Under the pieces are notes generated by a model. That model was not told where the DNA came from. It worked only from the letters and a program-made list of their open reading frames with translations, and ran no database searches. Shown piece by piece: positions 51,633-63,330 of a stretch of 64,000 nt of DNA. Every line of letters begins with the position of its first letter. The stretch's first letter is position 1. Source of the stretch: Thalassobaculum sp. OXR-137 (GTDB lineage Bacteria > Pseudomonadota > Alphaproteobacteria > Thalassobaculales > Thalassobaculaceae); the NCBI RefSeq assembly GCF_034377285.1, contig NZ_CP139715.1, positions 62,001-126,000 of the forward strand. Direction: 5' to 3'. Both the position numbers and the translations under genes were made by a program.

Positions 51633-52226
51633 ATGGACCACTTCCCTGCCTCTTCCAGCCGCAGAATTCTGCGGAGCGGTGCGTCGGTCGTGATCCTCGC
51701 GGCGGCGCTCGCCATCGTTCAACCGTCCGTGGCGCGCGCAGGCGTGGTCGGCAGCGCGCTGGAGACGATGGCAGGCTGGGTTTCGGGAATCGAGTCGGCC
51801 ATCGCCACCTGGTTCGACAGCACGATCGGACGGATCGAGCTGCCGGATCGCGGCAAGAGCGCCGCGCGCACCGTCGCGGAGATGGCCTTCGACAATCCGG
51901 CGGGCCTCGCCGCCGTCGCCGAGCGGGCCGGCTTCCGGCTGACGTCGATCAGCTTCACCGAGGACGGCAAGCAGGTCGACGGGATTTCATTCGCCTACGA
52001 ACGGGCGATCGAGAAGGATGAGCGGCTGGCCCTCTGGCGCGACGTGCTGGAAGTGGAGGCGACCCCCTTCCGTCCGGAAATGGAGCTGGTGCGGCTGCTG
52101 CTCAACGCGTCCGACATGCAGGACAACCGGCCGCCGGCGGGCATGACCATGACCGGTGTGACGATCACGATCGACAGGGATGCGCTCGAGGCGTCCTGGA
52201 CCTTCGTCCCGAACCCCGCCGGCTAA
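51633..52226 (+). CDS. exported protein of unknown function
   Basis: The ATG at 51633 gives 197 residues. A signal peptide is clear: basic RRILRSG, hydrophobic ASVVILAAALAIVQPSV, and a likely cut at ARA-G. The mature part is alpha/beta with a helix AGLAAVAERAGFRL and the paired strands SISFTEDGKQVDGISFAYER. I recognise no family. It converges with the DUF4239 gene across a 9-base gap. Confidence 0.75.
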   Translation: MDHFPASSSRRILRSGASVVILAAALAIVQPSVARAGVVGSALETMAGWVSGIESAIATWFDSTIGRIELPDRGKSAARTVAEMAFDNPAGLAAVAERAGFRLTSISFTEDGKQVDGISFAYERAIEKDERLALWRDVLEVEATPFRPEMELVRLLLNASDMQDNRPPAGMTMTGVTITIDRDALEASWTFVPNPAG

Positions 52227-52235
52227 TCCTGCCCG

Positions 52236-53027
52236 TCAGCGTATGACGTTCAGGAAGGCCGTCGGGCTGATCGACGCCTCGCCGATGAACGGATAACTGA
52301 GCTGCAGCACCATCAGCAGGTGCAGCATCAGGAAGGACGTGAGCAGCGCCGACATCACGGTCTGCGAGACCACGTTCACCGTACCGAAGAACCACGGGAA
52401 GATGATCGCCATCAGCGTGCCGCTGATGAGCACGGCCCAGACCAGCGCGATCAGGGACCGCGACACCGTCGTGAGCCGCAGCGACCTGTACTCATTGATC
52501 TGGTTCACCCACTCGACCGTGTTCTGCTGCAGCGACTTCTGGGCTTCTGTGACCGGTTCGACCCGCATGAACACGGTGTTCATGTCGGCCAATCGGGAGG
52601 AAACGTCCGGATCGGCGATGCCGTAGCTCATCACCCGCCATTCCTTCTCGACCACCGCGCGCGCGTATTCCTGCACGGCCCGGCGCATCGCCGCGCGGTC
52701 CACCTCCTGCCCCGGCTGGTCGTAGGTATCGGCAGCCCAGGACAGGGACGACAGGGTCGCCGCTTCCCGCTGGGCGTTGGTCTGGGCCGTGGTGAAATGG
52801 TCGAAGGCCCCGATCATCGCCAGGCCCAGGGTGACCGCATAAACCTCGCCCAGGAAGCCGAACTTGGCCCCGCCGACGGAGTTGTTCGGCTCCAGCTCGA
52901 ACGGCGTGAACACGGAGTTCACCAGCCAGGATCCGATGATCGACAGCAGGATGCCCAACGCGATCATGAAGGGCACCGACGTGCTCAACGGAATGGCGGC
53001 CAGTTGAAGACCGAGATCGTATGTCAT
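52236..53027 (-). CDS. DUF4239/bestrophin-like membrane protein
   Basis: The 263-residue protein has two N-terminal TM segments (around FMIALGILLSIIGSWLVN and GFLGEVYAVTLGLAMIGAF). A cytosolic helical stretch follows with EAATLSSLSWAADTY, and two C-terminal TM segments complete the pattern. This four-TM layout with a central conserved AQ..A..E..AL/TL motif matches the DUF4239 family, which is distantly related to bestrophin channels. Function is unknown. A hairpin precedes the start. Confidence 0.83.
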   Translation of the reverse strand: MTYDLGLQLAAIPLSTSVPFMIALGILLSIIGSWLVNSVFTPFELEPNNSVGGAKFGFLGEVYAVTLGLAMIGAFDHFTTAQTNAQREAATLSSLSWAADTYDQPGQEVDRAAMRRAVQEYARAVVEKEWRVMSYGIADPDVSSRLADMNTVFMRVEPVTEAQKSLQQNTVEWVNQINEYRSLRLTTVSRSLIALVWAVLISGTLMAIIFPWFFGTVNVVSQTVMSALLTSFLMLHLLMVLQLSYPFIGEASISPTAFLNVIR

Positions 53028-53046
53028 CGCCGCCGCCTCCCAGGAA

Positions 53047-53074
53047 CATGATCGGTTCGGCTCGAACGATCATG
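53047..53074 (-). promoter_or_regulatory. long hairpin/operator just before the DUF4239 start
   Basis: CATGATCG and CGATCATG are the outer arms; GTTCG and CGAAC pair inside. In total there are 12 paired bases with one bulged G around a three-base loop. It begins 20 bases before the ATG at 53027, so it would overlap the leader and could be an operator or RNA structure. Confidence 0.5.
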
Positions 53075-53306
53075 CCCCATGCCATTCAACACCGGTCGGC
53101 ATCGCGCCGCCCGCCCGGTGACCCTCCCCCGGATCTCAGCCCGCGGTCAATGGCGCTCGCCGTTGATCCGCCCTTGCCGTCCCCGGTCCTGATCCCGAGG
53201 ACTGCATTTACCCCATCCGGCCGTTCCCCGTCGACTGTGACGACAATCGCTGCGGGCGCGACATAGCTGCCTGGACAGTTGGATCGACCGGGCGGAGGGA
53301 GTAGCC

Positions 53307-54488
53307 TTGCCGCATCAACACAACACGATTGAGGCCCGCCAAGCCATGCCGGCGCACCCGCGATTGAGCGCGAACATGTTCGACGCCTGTCTGCGGGCGG
53401 TGGAACGCAGCCTCGTCCACCCGCTGGCGGGACCGGTCGCCATAAGCAACGCCATCGCCTGCCTGTCGCGGTTCGCGGACGACCACCGCCGCGCCATGGC
53501 CGAGGGCGGCGAGCTCCGACGCGCGGCCCAGCAGGGGGCGGTCCGCCTGCAGCGGCAGATCACCGGAACGGCGCTCCCGGCCCTCGCCAAGCTTTTCGAG
53601 GACACCGAAAGCTCCCCGTCCCTGACCGCGGCCGGTCCCGACGGGAGCGAGCCTGTCTCCGCCGTCGAAGCGGCGACCCTGCTCGCGGCGATCGCGTCCT
53701 GGCAGCACGCCAGCGGCAGCGGGACCGAGGCCGGCGCACTGGCCGCCCGGGTGGGCGCGGCGCTGGCACAGCAGGCGAAACGCCGCGTCGATCGGTTCAA
53801 GGCCCAGCAGTCGCCGGAGGACGCCCCGGACTATCGGGCCGTCGCGGCCGATCTCGCCTTCCTGGACGAGACGATCCGTGTCGCCCGTCATCTCAACCGG
53901 CCGCAGTCCGCCGCAGAGATCGGGCGGCTGCGCGACCATTACGGCCGCGTCGCGCTGATCTCGGCGCTGGCCGTGATCCAGCGCGGCACCGATAACGCCG
54001 ACATGTTCGTGCATTTCGACATCGCCGCCATGCTGGTCTCCGTGGAGCACGTGGTGGTCGTCATTTCGCGCACGCTCGACGCCGTCGAGGAGGAACGGGC
54101 CCACGCCCACCCGCACGTGGAGACGGTCAGTGAACCCGTCGTGCGCGATTTCGCGTCTGGATTGATGCGGCTGGCGCCGAACTATGTGAGAATGCTGAAG
54201 AATACGGTTTCCGGCGTCGGCAAGGCAGTCCCGGAGTTCGGGTTCTCCGTGTTACGGGTCCTGCTCCAGATCACCCGGCTGATCCGGATTCTTCACTACC
54301 ATCTTCACGATGGCCGTCTGGCGGACGCGGCGAACAAGATCGCCGCCGATGTCGCAGAACTGCGAGGGAAACTCTTGATCACAGCCAGCGACGACCCGGA
54401 CTTGGCCGCGCGCATCATCTCCGCCCTGGAAGCCCTGTCGGCGGACCCGATACCCGGTGCAGCCGACGGACGCGACGCGGCCGGATGA
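53307..54488 (+). CDS. unknown helical protein beside an RsbW/STAS pair
   Basis: A TTG at 53307 is preceded by GGCGGAGGGAG at good spacing, making it the best start (393 residues). An ATG at 53346 is the alternative. The protein is almost entirely helical, with charged helices such as NMFDACLRAVERSLVHPLAG and LARRVGAALAQQ. A His-rich patch HAHPHVE lies near residue 275. No TM or signal peptide. I recognise no family. A 36-codon frame (54485-54595) overlaps its stop as ATGA and leads to the RsbW-like gene, so the three genes are probably one transcript. Confidence 0.72.
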   Translation: MPHQHNTIEARQAMPAHPRLSANMFDACLRAVERSLVHPLAGPVAISNAIACLSRFADDHRRAMAEGGELRRAAQQGAVRLQRQITGTALPALAKLFEDTESSPSLTAAGPDGSEPVSAVEAATLLAAIASWQHASGSGTEAGALAARVGAALAQQAKRRVDRFKAQQSPEDAPDYRAVAADLAFLDETIRVARHLNRPQSAAEIGRLRDHYGRVALISALAVIQRGTDNADMFVHFDIAAMLVSVEHVVVVISRTLDAVEEERAHAHPHVETVSEPVVRDFASGLMRLAPNYVRMLKNTVSGVGKAVPEFGFSVLRVLLQITRLIRILHYHLHDGRLADAANKIAADVAELRGKLLITASDDPDLAARIISALEALSADPIPGAADGRDAAG

Positions 54489-54598
54489 GGCTCCCCATGC
54501 GCAGTCTGCCGCCCCGTTCCGGCGAGGGCCGCTCGGCCTCCGCGGTGCCCCCCGACGCCGCCGGACCGACCGCGGTGCCGGCCCTGGAGCTCTGAGCG

Positions 54599-55054
54599 AT
54601 GGCGGACACCGGCGTGCCGACCAAACCCACCCTGCGGATCATCGCCGCCAACCGGAGCGAGGAGCTCGATCGGATCGCCGGCGAGCTCGGCCGGTTCGCC
54701 GAGGAGAACGACCTGCCCATGCGCAGCGCCATGCACCTCGACATGTCGGTTGAGGAGATCGTCTCCAACGTTATCAAATACGGCTTCGATGCCGGCGACA
54801 TCCGCGACGATGCGGTGTCCATCGACCTGACGCTGGAGGACGACCGGCTGGCCATCCGCATCGCCGATAGCGGTCGCCCCTTCGATCCGCTGGCCGATGC
54901 GCCGCTCCCGGATATCGACGCCAGCGTGGAGGACCGGCCGATCGGCGGTCTCGGCGTCCACATCGTGAAGACGGTGATGGCCGAGGTACGCTATACCCGC
55001 GCCGGCGACCGCAACATTCTCGACATGATCCTGGCGATCGCCGCGCCGGCGTGA
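54599..55054 (+). CDS. RsbW-like anti-sigma factor kinase (HATPase fold)
   Basis: The 151-residue protein has the GHKL/HATPase motifs in compact form: N-box MSVEEIVSNVIKYGF, G1 IADSGRPFDP and G2 IGGLGVHIVK. This matches the RsbW/SpoIIAB kinases that bind and inhibit a sigma factor or another regulator and phosphorylate their STAS antagonist. The downstream STAS gene overlaps the stop. No sigma factor or PP2C phosphatase lies nearby. Confidence 0.87.
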   Translation: MADTGVPTKPTLRIIAANRSEELDRIAGELGRFAEENDLPMRSAMHLDMSVEEIVSNVIKYGFDAGDIRDDAVSIDLTLEDDRLAIRIADSGRPFDPLADAPLPDIDASVEDRPIGGLGVHIVKTVMAEVRYTRAGDRNILDMILAIAAPA

Positions 55055-55428
55055 CAGACACGACCCTGAAGACCGACCTGGAAGGACCCGGAACTATGCA
55101 GATCGATACCGCGACCCATGGCGACGTGCTGGAAGTCGCCCCCAAGGGACGGCTGGACAGCAACACGGCCCCGGTGCTGGAAAAGACCCTGCTGGAGCTG
55201 ATCGGCAGCGGACAGCCGAAGATCACCGTCGATTTCGGCGGGATAGACTATGTGTCGAGCGCCGGGCTGCGGGTTCTGCTGGTGGCCGCAAAGCGGACCG
55301 CGGCGACCAAGGGACAGTTCTCCATCCATTCCATGTCGCCGGAGATCCGCGAGGTCTTCGAGATCAGCGGGTTCCTGACGATCCTGAAGGTCTATCCGGA
55401 TCTCAACGCGGTACTCGCCGCCGGCTGA
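55051..55428 (+). CDS. STAS-domain anti-sigma factor antagonist (RsbV-like)
   Basis: A GTG at 55051 overlaps the kinase stop (GTGA), giving 125 residues; an ATG at 55096 would give 110 and starts closer to the domain. The STAS core has VLEVAPKGRLDSNTAPVLEK and GGIDYVSSAGLRVLLVAAKR. The DYVSSAG motif holds the Ser phosphorylated by the partner kinase. Unphosphorylated, such proteins sequester the kinase and release its target. It nearly touches the convergent rodA gene (8-base gap). Confidence 0.88.
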   Translation: MTDTTLKTDLEGPGTMQIDTATHGDVLEVAPKGRLDSNTAPVLEKTLLELIGSGQPKITVDFGGIDYVSSAGLRVLLVAAKRTAATKGQFSIHSMSPEIREVFEISGFLTILKVYPDLNAVLAAG

Positions 55429-55436
55429 GCGCCGCC

Positions 55437-56594
55437 TCAGTCCTCTTCCACGCCGGCGCGGGCGATCCGTACGTCGCGGTGGACCGAGACGCCGAGCAGC
55501 AGACCCAGGCCGATCATCATCGTCAGCATCGCCGTGCCGCCGTAGCTGATCATCGGCAGCGGCACGCCGACCACGGGGATCAGCCCCATCACCATGGCGA
55601 CGTTGATGAACAGGTACAGGAACAGCGTCGTGGTGACCCCCAGCGCCACCAGTCGGCCGAACTGGCTGCGCGAGCGGATCGCGATGGCGAAGCCGTAGGC
55701 CAGCACCAGGACGTAGAGCCCGATCAGGCAGGACGCGCCGATCATGCCGAACTCTTCCGCCAGCATGGTGAAGATGAAGTCGGTCTGCTTCTCCGGCAGG
55801 AAGTTCAGATGGCTCTGGCTGCCCTTCAGGAAGCCCTTGCCGAAGATCCCGCCCGAGCCGAGCGCGATCTTCGACTGCAGGATGTGATAGCCGGAGCCGA
55901 GCGGATCGCTTTCCGGGTTGAGGAAGGTCAGGATCCGCTTCTGCTGGTACTCGCGCAGGAACTGCCAGACGATCGGCACCGCGGCGACCCCGGCGGCGAT
56001 CAGCGCCAGGAACTTCCAGATCCGCACGCCGGCCAGGAAGAAGATCGCCCCGGCCCCGGCGATCATCATCAGCGCCGTGCCCAGATCGGGCTGCTTCAGG
56101 ACCAGCATCGCCGGCAGGCCGACCATGAGCAGCGGAATGATGAGGTTCAGCGGATTGCCGACCTCCTCGTAGGTCAGGCCGTTGAAGTACCGGGCGAGAG
56201 CCAGCACCAGACAGATCTTCATGACCTCGGACGGCTGGAGCTGGAACAGGCCGAGGTCGATCCAGCGTTGGGCGCCCATGCCGATCTCGCCCATGATCTC
56301 CACGGCGACGAGAAGCAGCAGCGCGACCATGTAGCCGAGATAGGCGGTGCGCATCCAGAACCGGATATCGACCAGAGCGATGGCCAGCATGATCCCCAGA
56401 CCGATGCTGAAGCGCAGGACGTGGCGGTACGCCCAGGGCGACCAGGATCCGTTCGCCGCGGAATACAGCATCAGGCAGCCGACGCCGGCGATGGTGACCA
56501 CCAGCAGAACCAGGAGCCAGTTGATCGCCACCAGCTTCTGACCGATGGTCAACTCGGGTGGATTCAGGCCGTCGGAACGGAAAGAGATCGCCAT
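55437..56594 (-). CDS. rodA: rod-shape peptidoglycan glycosyltransferase RodA (SEDS)
   Basis: The ATG at 56594 overlaps the mrdA stop (TGATG); a GTG one codon earlier is an alternative. The protein has about ten TM helices with SEDS motifs: LQPSEVMKICLVLALARYFN, VLKQPDLGTALMM (catalytic Asp region) and the C-terminal MGLIPVVGVPLPMISYGGTA. It polymerises lipid II glycans in the elongation complex, together with the PBP2 encoded upstream. It is the last gene of the rod operon. Confidence 0.96.
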   Translation of the reverse strand: MAISFRSDGLNPPELTIGQKLVAINWLLVLLVVTIAGVGCLMLYSAANGSWSPWAYRHVLRFSIGLGIMLAIALVDIRFWMRTAYLGYMVALLLLVAVEIMGEIGMGAQRWIDLGLFQLQPSEVMKICLVLALARYFNGLTYEEVGNPLNLIIPLLMVGLPAMLVLKQPDLGTALMMIAGAGAIFFLAGVRIWKFLALIAAGVAAVPIVWQFLREYQQKRILTFLNPESDPLGSGYHILQSKIALGSGGIFGKGFLKGSQSHLNFLPEKQTDFIFTMLAEEFGMIGASCLIGLYVLVLAYGFAIAIRSRSQFGRLVALGVTTTLFLYLFINVAMVMGLIPVVGVPLPMISYGGTAMLTMMIGLGLLLGVSVHRDVRIARAGVEED

Positions 56595-58600
56595 CACCCG
56601 TCCCGCCGAGCCGGTTCGTCGTCGTCCTTGCTGTCGGACGCGGTCGGCCCCGGAGGGGCAGGCGGATCGATCCGCAGCGCTTCGCGCAGCACGTCGGCCC
56701 CGATCGGTGCGGCCATCGACGACCCGCCGCCGCCATGCTCGACCACCACCGCCACGGCGTAACGCGGCGCCTCGACCGGACCGAACCCGACGAAGAGCGC
56801 GTGATCGCGGTAGCGCCAGGGTTTCTCGTCCTTGTAGGCGCCCGACGCCCGGTCGGCCATGGTGATGCGCCGGACCTGGGCCGTGCCGGTCTTGCCCGCC
56901 AGTTTGATGTCGTCCTTGTCGCCCTGGATCTTGCGCGCCGTGCCGCGCGGACCGTTGACCACTTCCGACATCGCCGCCCGGACGGCATCCAGATGCCGGC
57001 TGTCGACGGCCATGTCCTCGGCCGGCGGCAGGGGGCCGTCGGGAATCTCAAGATGGGGCACCACCGCCTTGCCGCCATTGACGAGGCGCGCCGTCATCAA
57101 GGCGAGTTGCAGCGGCGTGGTGAGGTTGAACCCCTGCCCGATCGCCGCCACCAGCGTCTCGCCCATCTGCCAGGGCACGCCGGTGGTCGCCAGCTTCCAC
57201 TCGCGGGTCGGGACCAGTCCGCGCCGCTCGCCCGGAATATCGACCCCGGTCACGTCGCCGAGGCCGAAGCGCTTGGCGATGGCCGCGATCCGGTCGATCC
57301 CGATGCGCTTGGCGAGCTCGTAGTAGTAGACGTCGCAGCTCTGGGCGATCGACTGCTTCATGTCGACCCAGCCGTGGCCGTAGCGCGACCAGCAGTGGAA
57401 CCGGGTATCGCCGAGTTCCAGGTGGCCCGGACAGAAGAACTTGGTGTCGGGCCCCGCCAACCCGGATTCCAGCGCCGCCAGCATCACCAGCATCTTGAAG
57501 GTGGAGCCCGGCGGATACTGGCCGGCCACCGCCTTGTTGTTCAGGGGGCCGCGCGGATTGGTCAGAAGCTCTTCCCAGTCCTTCGCGGACAGGCCGCGGT
57601 TGAACGGGTTCGGATCGTAGCCGGGGGCCGAGGCCAGCGCCCGCAATTCGCCGGTATGGACGTCCATGACCACGACGGACCCGCTCTCAGCCTCGATCAC
57701 CTTGCCCTTCTCGTTGATCAGGACGGTCTGCCGGTCGGCATATAGGTCCCTCAGGGCCGGTTCCGCCTCCGCCAGAGCGAGCTGCGCCCGCGGATCCTCG
57801 GTCGGCAACCGTTCGGCATTGCCCCGCGCCAGCCGCTCGGTGGCGAAGCGCTGCAGGTTGATGTCCAGCGCGAGCTTGACGTCGCGCCCCGGCTCCCCGT
57901 CCTCGCCCGGCAGCTTGCGGATGATCCGGCCCAGGGCGTTGACCTCGACCTGGCGGCGGCCGGCGGTGCCGCGCATGCTCAGGTCGTGCAGCTTCTCGAT
58001 GCCGCTCTTGCCGATGCGGAAGTCCGGCAGCTCCAGCACCGGGTCGCCGGTCAGCTCGCTCTCCGACACGGCCGCCACATAGCCGGTGATGTGGACCGCC
58101 GTGTCGGCGAAGGGATAGCGGCGGGACCGGCCGACCTCGATGCGGATGCCGGGCAGGTACGGCGCGTTGACCGCCACCCGGGCGATCTCCTCGCGGGTCA
58201 GGTTCTCCACCACGGTGACCGGAACGAAGGCGCGCTTGCGCTTCACATCCTTCAGCACCCGGCGGACGTCCCAGTCCGGCACCTCGATGATCGAGCGCAG
58301 GGCCGACAGGGTGGCGGCCACGTCGTCGGTCTGCTCGCGAACGATTTCGACGCGGAAATTGTCCTGGTTGTCGGCCAGCGCCACGCCGTTGCGGTCGAGG
58401 ATCCGGCCGCGGATCGGCGGCAGGAGTTCCAGGTTGAACTGGTTGCCGCGCGACAGCAGCTCGTAGCGGTCGGCCTCGACCACCTGCAGATAATACAGCC
58501 GAGCGCCCAGCGCGCCGATCAGGCCGAGCTTGGCTCCGGCCAGCACCAGCGCTCGCCGGGTGAAGACCTTTTGGACGTCCTGTTCGCTTGCCTTCAGCAT
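56594..58600 (-). CDS. mrdA: penicillin-binding protein 2 (peptidoglycan transpeptidase)
   Basis: The 668-residue protein has one N-terminal TM helix (about 17-40) followed by a dimerisation/pedestal region with RGRILDRNGVALADN. The transpeptidase core has the active-site SxxK in QYPPGSTFKM, SQSCD (SxN variant) and AGKTGTAQ (KTG). It cross-links peptidoglycan during lateral growth with RodA. The Asp-rich C-terminus SDSKDDDEPARRDG is charged and likely unstructured. Gene spacing of 7 bases to mreD shows one operon. Confidence 0.97.
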   Translation of the reverse strand: MLKASEQDVQKVFTRRALVLAGAKLGLIGALGARLYYLQVVEADRYELLSRGNQFNLELLPPIRGRILDRNGVALADNQDNFRVEIVREQTDDVAATLSALRSIIEVPDWDVRRVLKDVKRKRAFVPVTVVENLTREEIARVAVNAPYLPGIRIEVGRSRRYPFADTAVHITGYVAAVSESELTGDPVLELPDFRIGKSGIEKLHDLSMRGTAGRRQVEVNALGRIIRKLPGEDGEPGRDVKLALDINLQRFATERLARGNAERLPTEDPRAQLALAEAEPALRDLYADRQTVLINEKGKVIEAESGSVVVMDVHTGELRALASAPGYDPNPFNRGLSAKDWEELLTNPRGPLNNKAVAGQYPPGSTFKMLVMLAALESGLAGPDTKFFCPGHLELGDTRFHCWSRYGHGWVDMKQSIAQSCDVYYYELAKRIGIDRIAAIAKRFGLGDVTGVDIPGERRGLVPTREWKLATTGVPWQMGETLVAAIGQGFNLTTPLQLALMTARLVNGGKAVVPHLEIPDGPLPPAEDMAVDSRHLDAVRAAMSEVVNGPRGTARKIQGDKDDIKLAGKTGTAQVRRITMADRASGAYKDEKPWRYRDHALFVGFGPVEAPRYAVAVVVEHGGGGSSMAAPIGADVLREALRIDPPAPPGPTASDSKDDDEPARRDG

Positions 58601-58606
58601 GGACGC

Positions 58607-59119
58607 CTACCGGACCACGTAGCGGTGGAGACGGACGAAGAGCCAGGCCACGACCGGGAAGCCGAGCACGGTGACCAGATACTGGAACATCGCCGGCTCG
58701 GGACCGATCAGCCGGAACTGCAGCACCGACATCATGAGCCAGGCGAGGATCGAGACCGGAAGCTGGATGACCATGAACCCGACCCAGGTCAGCAGGAAGG
58801 GCTTGGTGATCAGCGCCCGGCGCTGGGACAGGGCCAGGGCGTGCAGCAGCAGCAGGCTGACCGCGGTCAGGCCCAGCGGGGTGCCGGTCAGGATGTCCTG
58901 CAGCACGCCGATCAGGAACAGGGCGGAGGCCGGCTGAAGGTCCGGCCGGAAGACCGCCCAGTAGAAGGTCGCCATCGCCGTGTAGCCCGGGACCACCGTC
59001 GCATAGCCGGGAATCCCGATGGTCACCACCGACAGCACCGCCAGCATCGCGGTGAGTACCATCGGCGTCGACTGTCGGATCCAGGTATCGAGGCGTTGGG
59101 CCGCGGAGGGACGCATCAC
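58607..59119 (-). CDS. mreD: rod shape-determining protein MreD
   Basis: The 170-residue protein has five hydrophobic segments, as expected of MreD, an inner-membrane scaffold that stabilises the MreC complex. Its start overlaps the mreC stop as ATGA. Its position between mreC and mrdA and its length support the call; the sequence itself is poorly conserved. Confidence 0.9.
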   Translation of the reverse strand: MMRPSAAQRLDTWIRQSTPMVLTAMLAVLSVVTIGIPGYATVVPGYTAMATFYWAVFRPDLQPASALFLIGVLQDILTGTPLGLTAVSLLLLHALALSQRRALITKPFLLTWVGFMVIQLPVSILAWLMMSVLQFRLIGPEPAMFQYLVTVLGFPVVAWLFVRLHRYVVR

Positions 59120-60036
59120 TGCTTTGCCCCGCCGGAGCGGGAGGCCGGCTCCGGCCCCATGACCGAGAAGGGCGGCAGATGGGCGCTTTCCGGCTGCACG
59201 ACTCCATCGGAGCCGGTCTTCAGGATGCGCACGTATTCCAGCCGTTCCCAGTCGACGAAGGGCGTGACCCGGATCGAACCGTCGGTGATCGTGGTCACCA
59301 TGCCGACCGCGAGACCTGGAGGGAAGACGCCGCCGTGACCGGACGTCACGATCCGGTCGCCGGGCACCACCTGGGCGTTCTGCGGCAGATAGACGATCCG
59401 GGGCGACCGGGTGTTGTCGCCGGCCACCACGCCCGGGTCGCGGGTGCGCTCGATCACGATGGGGATCTGCGAGTTCAGGTCGGTGATCAGCAGGACGCGG
59501 CTGTAGGCCTCGCCCACCTCGACCACGCCGCCGACCAGCCCCTCGCCGCTGACCGCCGCGTTGCCCAGGGCGATGCCGTTCTTCTGTCCTGCCGTGATCA
59601 TCACACTGCGCACGAAGGCGCCGCCGCCATCGGCGATCACCCGGGCGCTGACGAAGTCGACGTCCTTGGGCGGCACGAAGTTGGTCAGCGCCCGCAGCGC
59701 GCGGTTCTCGGCCTCCAGGCGCCGGGCGACGTGCTGCCAGCGGTCGAGACGGTCGTTCTCCACGGACAGCCGGGCGTTCTCGGCGCGCAGATACCGCAGG
59801 TCACGGACATTGTTCATCAGGTCGGTAAGCGCCTCGGCCGGCTGGGACGCCACCTCGATGACCGGCGCCAGCGCGTCGAGCACGACGACCCGCGCCCGTT
59901 CCACCAGCAGGACGTCGGCCTTGCCCAGGAGCATGAGCCCGAAGGCGGCGGCGATCAGCGTGGCGAAGGCGAACCGGCTCCACAGTGAGCGCACGGGTTG
60001 TGCCACGCTGCTGAACGATCCGGGTCGCTTCGCCAT
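59116..60036 (-). CDS. mreC: rod shape-determining protein MreC
   Basis: The 306-residue protein has a short cytosolic N-terminus, one TM helix (FATLIAAAFGLMLLG), a coiled coil (RAENARLSVENDRLDRWQHV) and the beta-barrel MreC domain with GNAAVSGEGLVGGVVEVG and GDRIVTSGHGGVFPPGLAVG. It links MreB filaments with the periplasmic cell-wall synthases. The disordered C-terminus (ESAHLPPFSVMGPEPASRSG) is an ordinary variation. Confidence 0.95.
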   Translation of the reverse strand: MAKRPGSFSSVAQPVRSLWSRFAFATLIAAAFGLMLLGKADVLLVERARVVVLDALAPVIEVASQPAEALTDLMNNVRDLRYLRAENARLSVENDRLDRWQHVARRLEAENRALRALTNFVPPKDVDFVSARVIADGGGAFVRSVMITAGQKNGIALGNAAVSGEGLVGGVVEVGEAYSRVLLITDLNSQIPIVIERTRDPGVVAGDNTRSPRIVYLPQNAQVVPGDRIVTSGHGGVFPPGLAVGMVTTITDGSIRVTPFVDWERLEYVRILKTGSDGVVQPESAHLPPFSVMGPEPASRSGGAKQ

Positions 60037-60088
60037 GGTGAACGGTCACCTCAAGGGTAGACAGATATCTCGAACGCGCGAGCCGATG

Positions 60089-61450
<1,362 letters not shown>

Positions 61451-61482
61451 ACGGGCGGGTCAGCACCGGCCGACCCGCCCGT
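61451..61482 (-). terminator. intrinsic terminator-like hairpin after ilvC
   Basis: ACGGGCGGGTC (61451-61461) pairs perfectly with GACCCGCCCGT (61472-61482), an 11-bp stem. It lies 22 bases after the ilvC stop. The trailing T-run is short. Confidence 0.7.
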
Positions 61483-61503
61483 CCGCTCAACGAATAAGCT
61501 CGA

Positions 61504-63211
<1,708 letters not shown>

Positions 63212-63297
63212 GTCGGGTCTCCGAAAGACGGGCGGGGGCTCGGGGGTTCATGCCGGAGCCGGCGCCCGGAAGGGAATGGCAGGGACGGCAGGCAGGG

Positions 63298-63323
63298 CGG
63301 CCGCCGGGAAGCCCCGGCGGCCG
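63298..63323 (-). terminator. hairpin between ilvB and ilvH
   Basis: CGGCCGCCGGG and CCCGGCGGCCG form an 11-bp stem with a four-base loop (AAGC), 7 bases after the ilvB stop on the minus strand. It may partly end transcription or protect the upstream transcript end. It lacks a T-run. Confidence 0.5.
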
Positions 63324-63330
63324 CGCGCCG

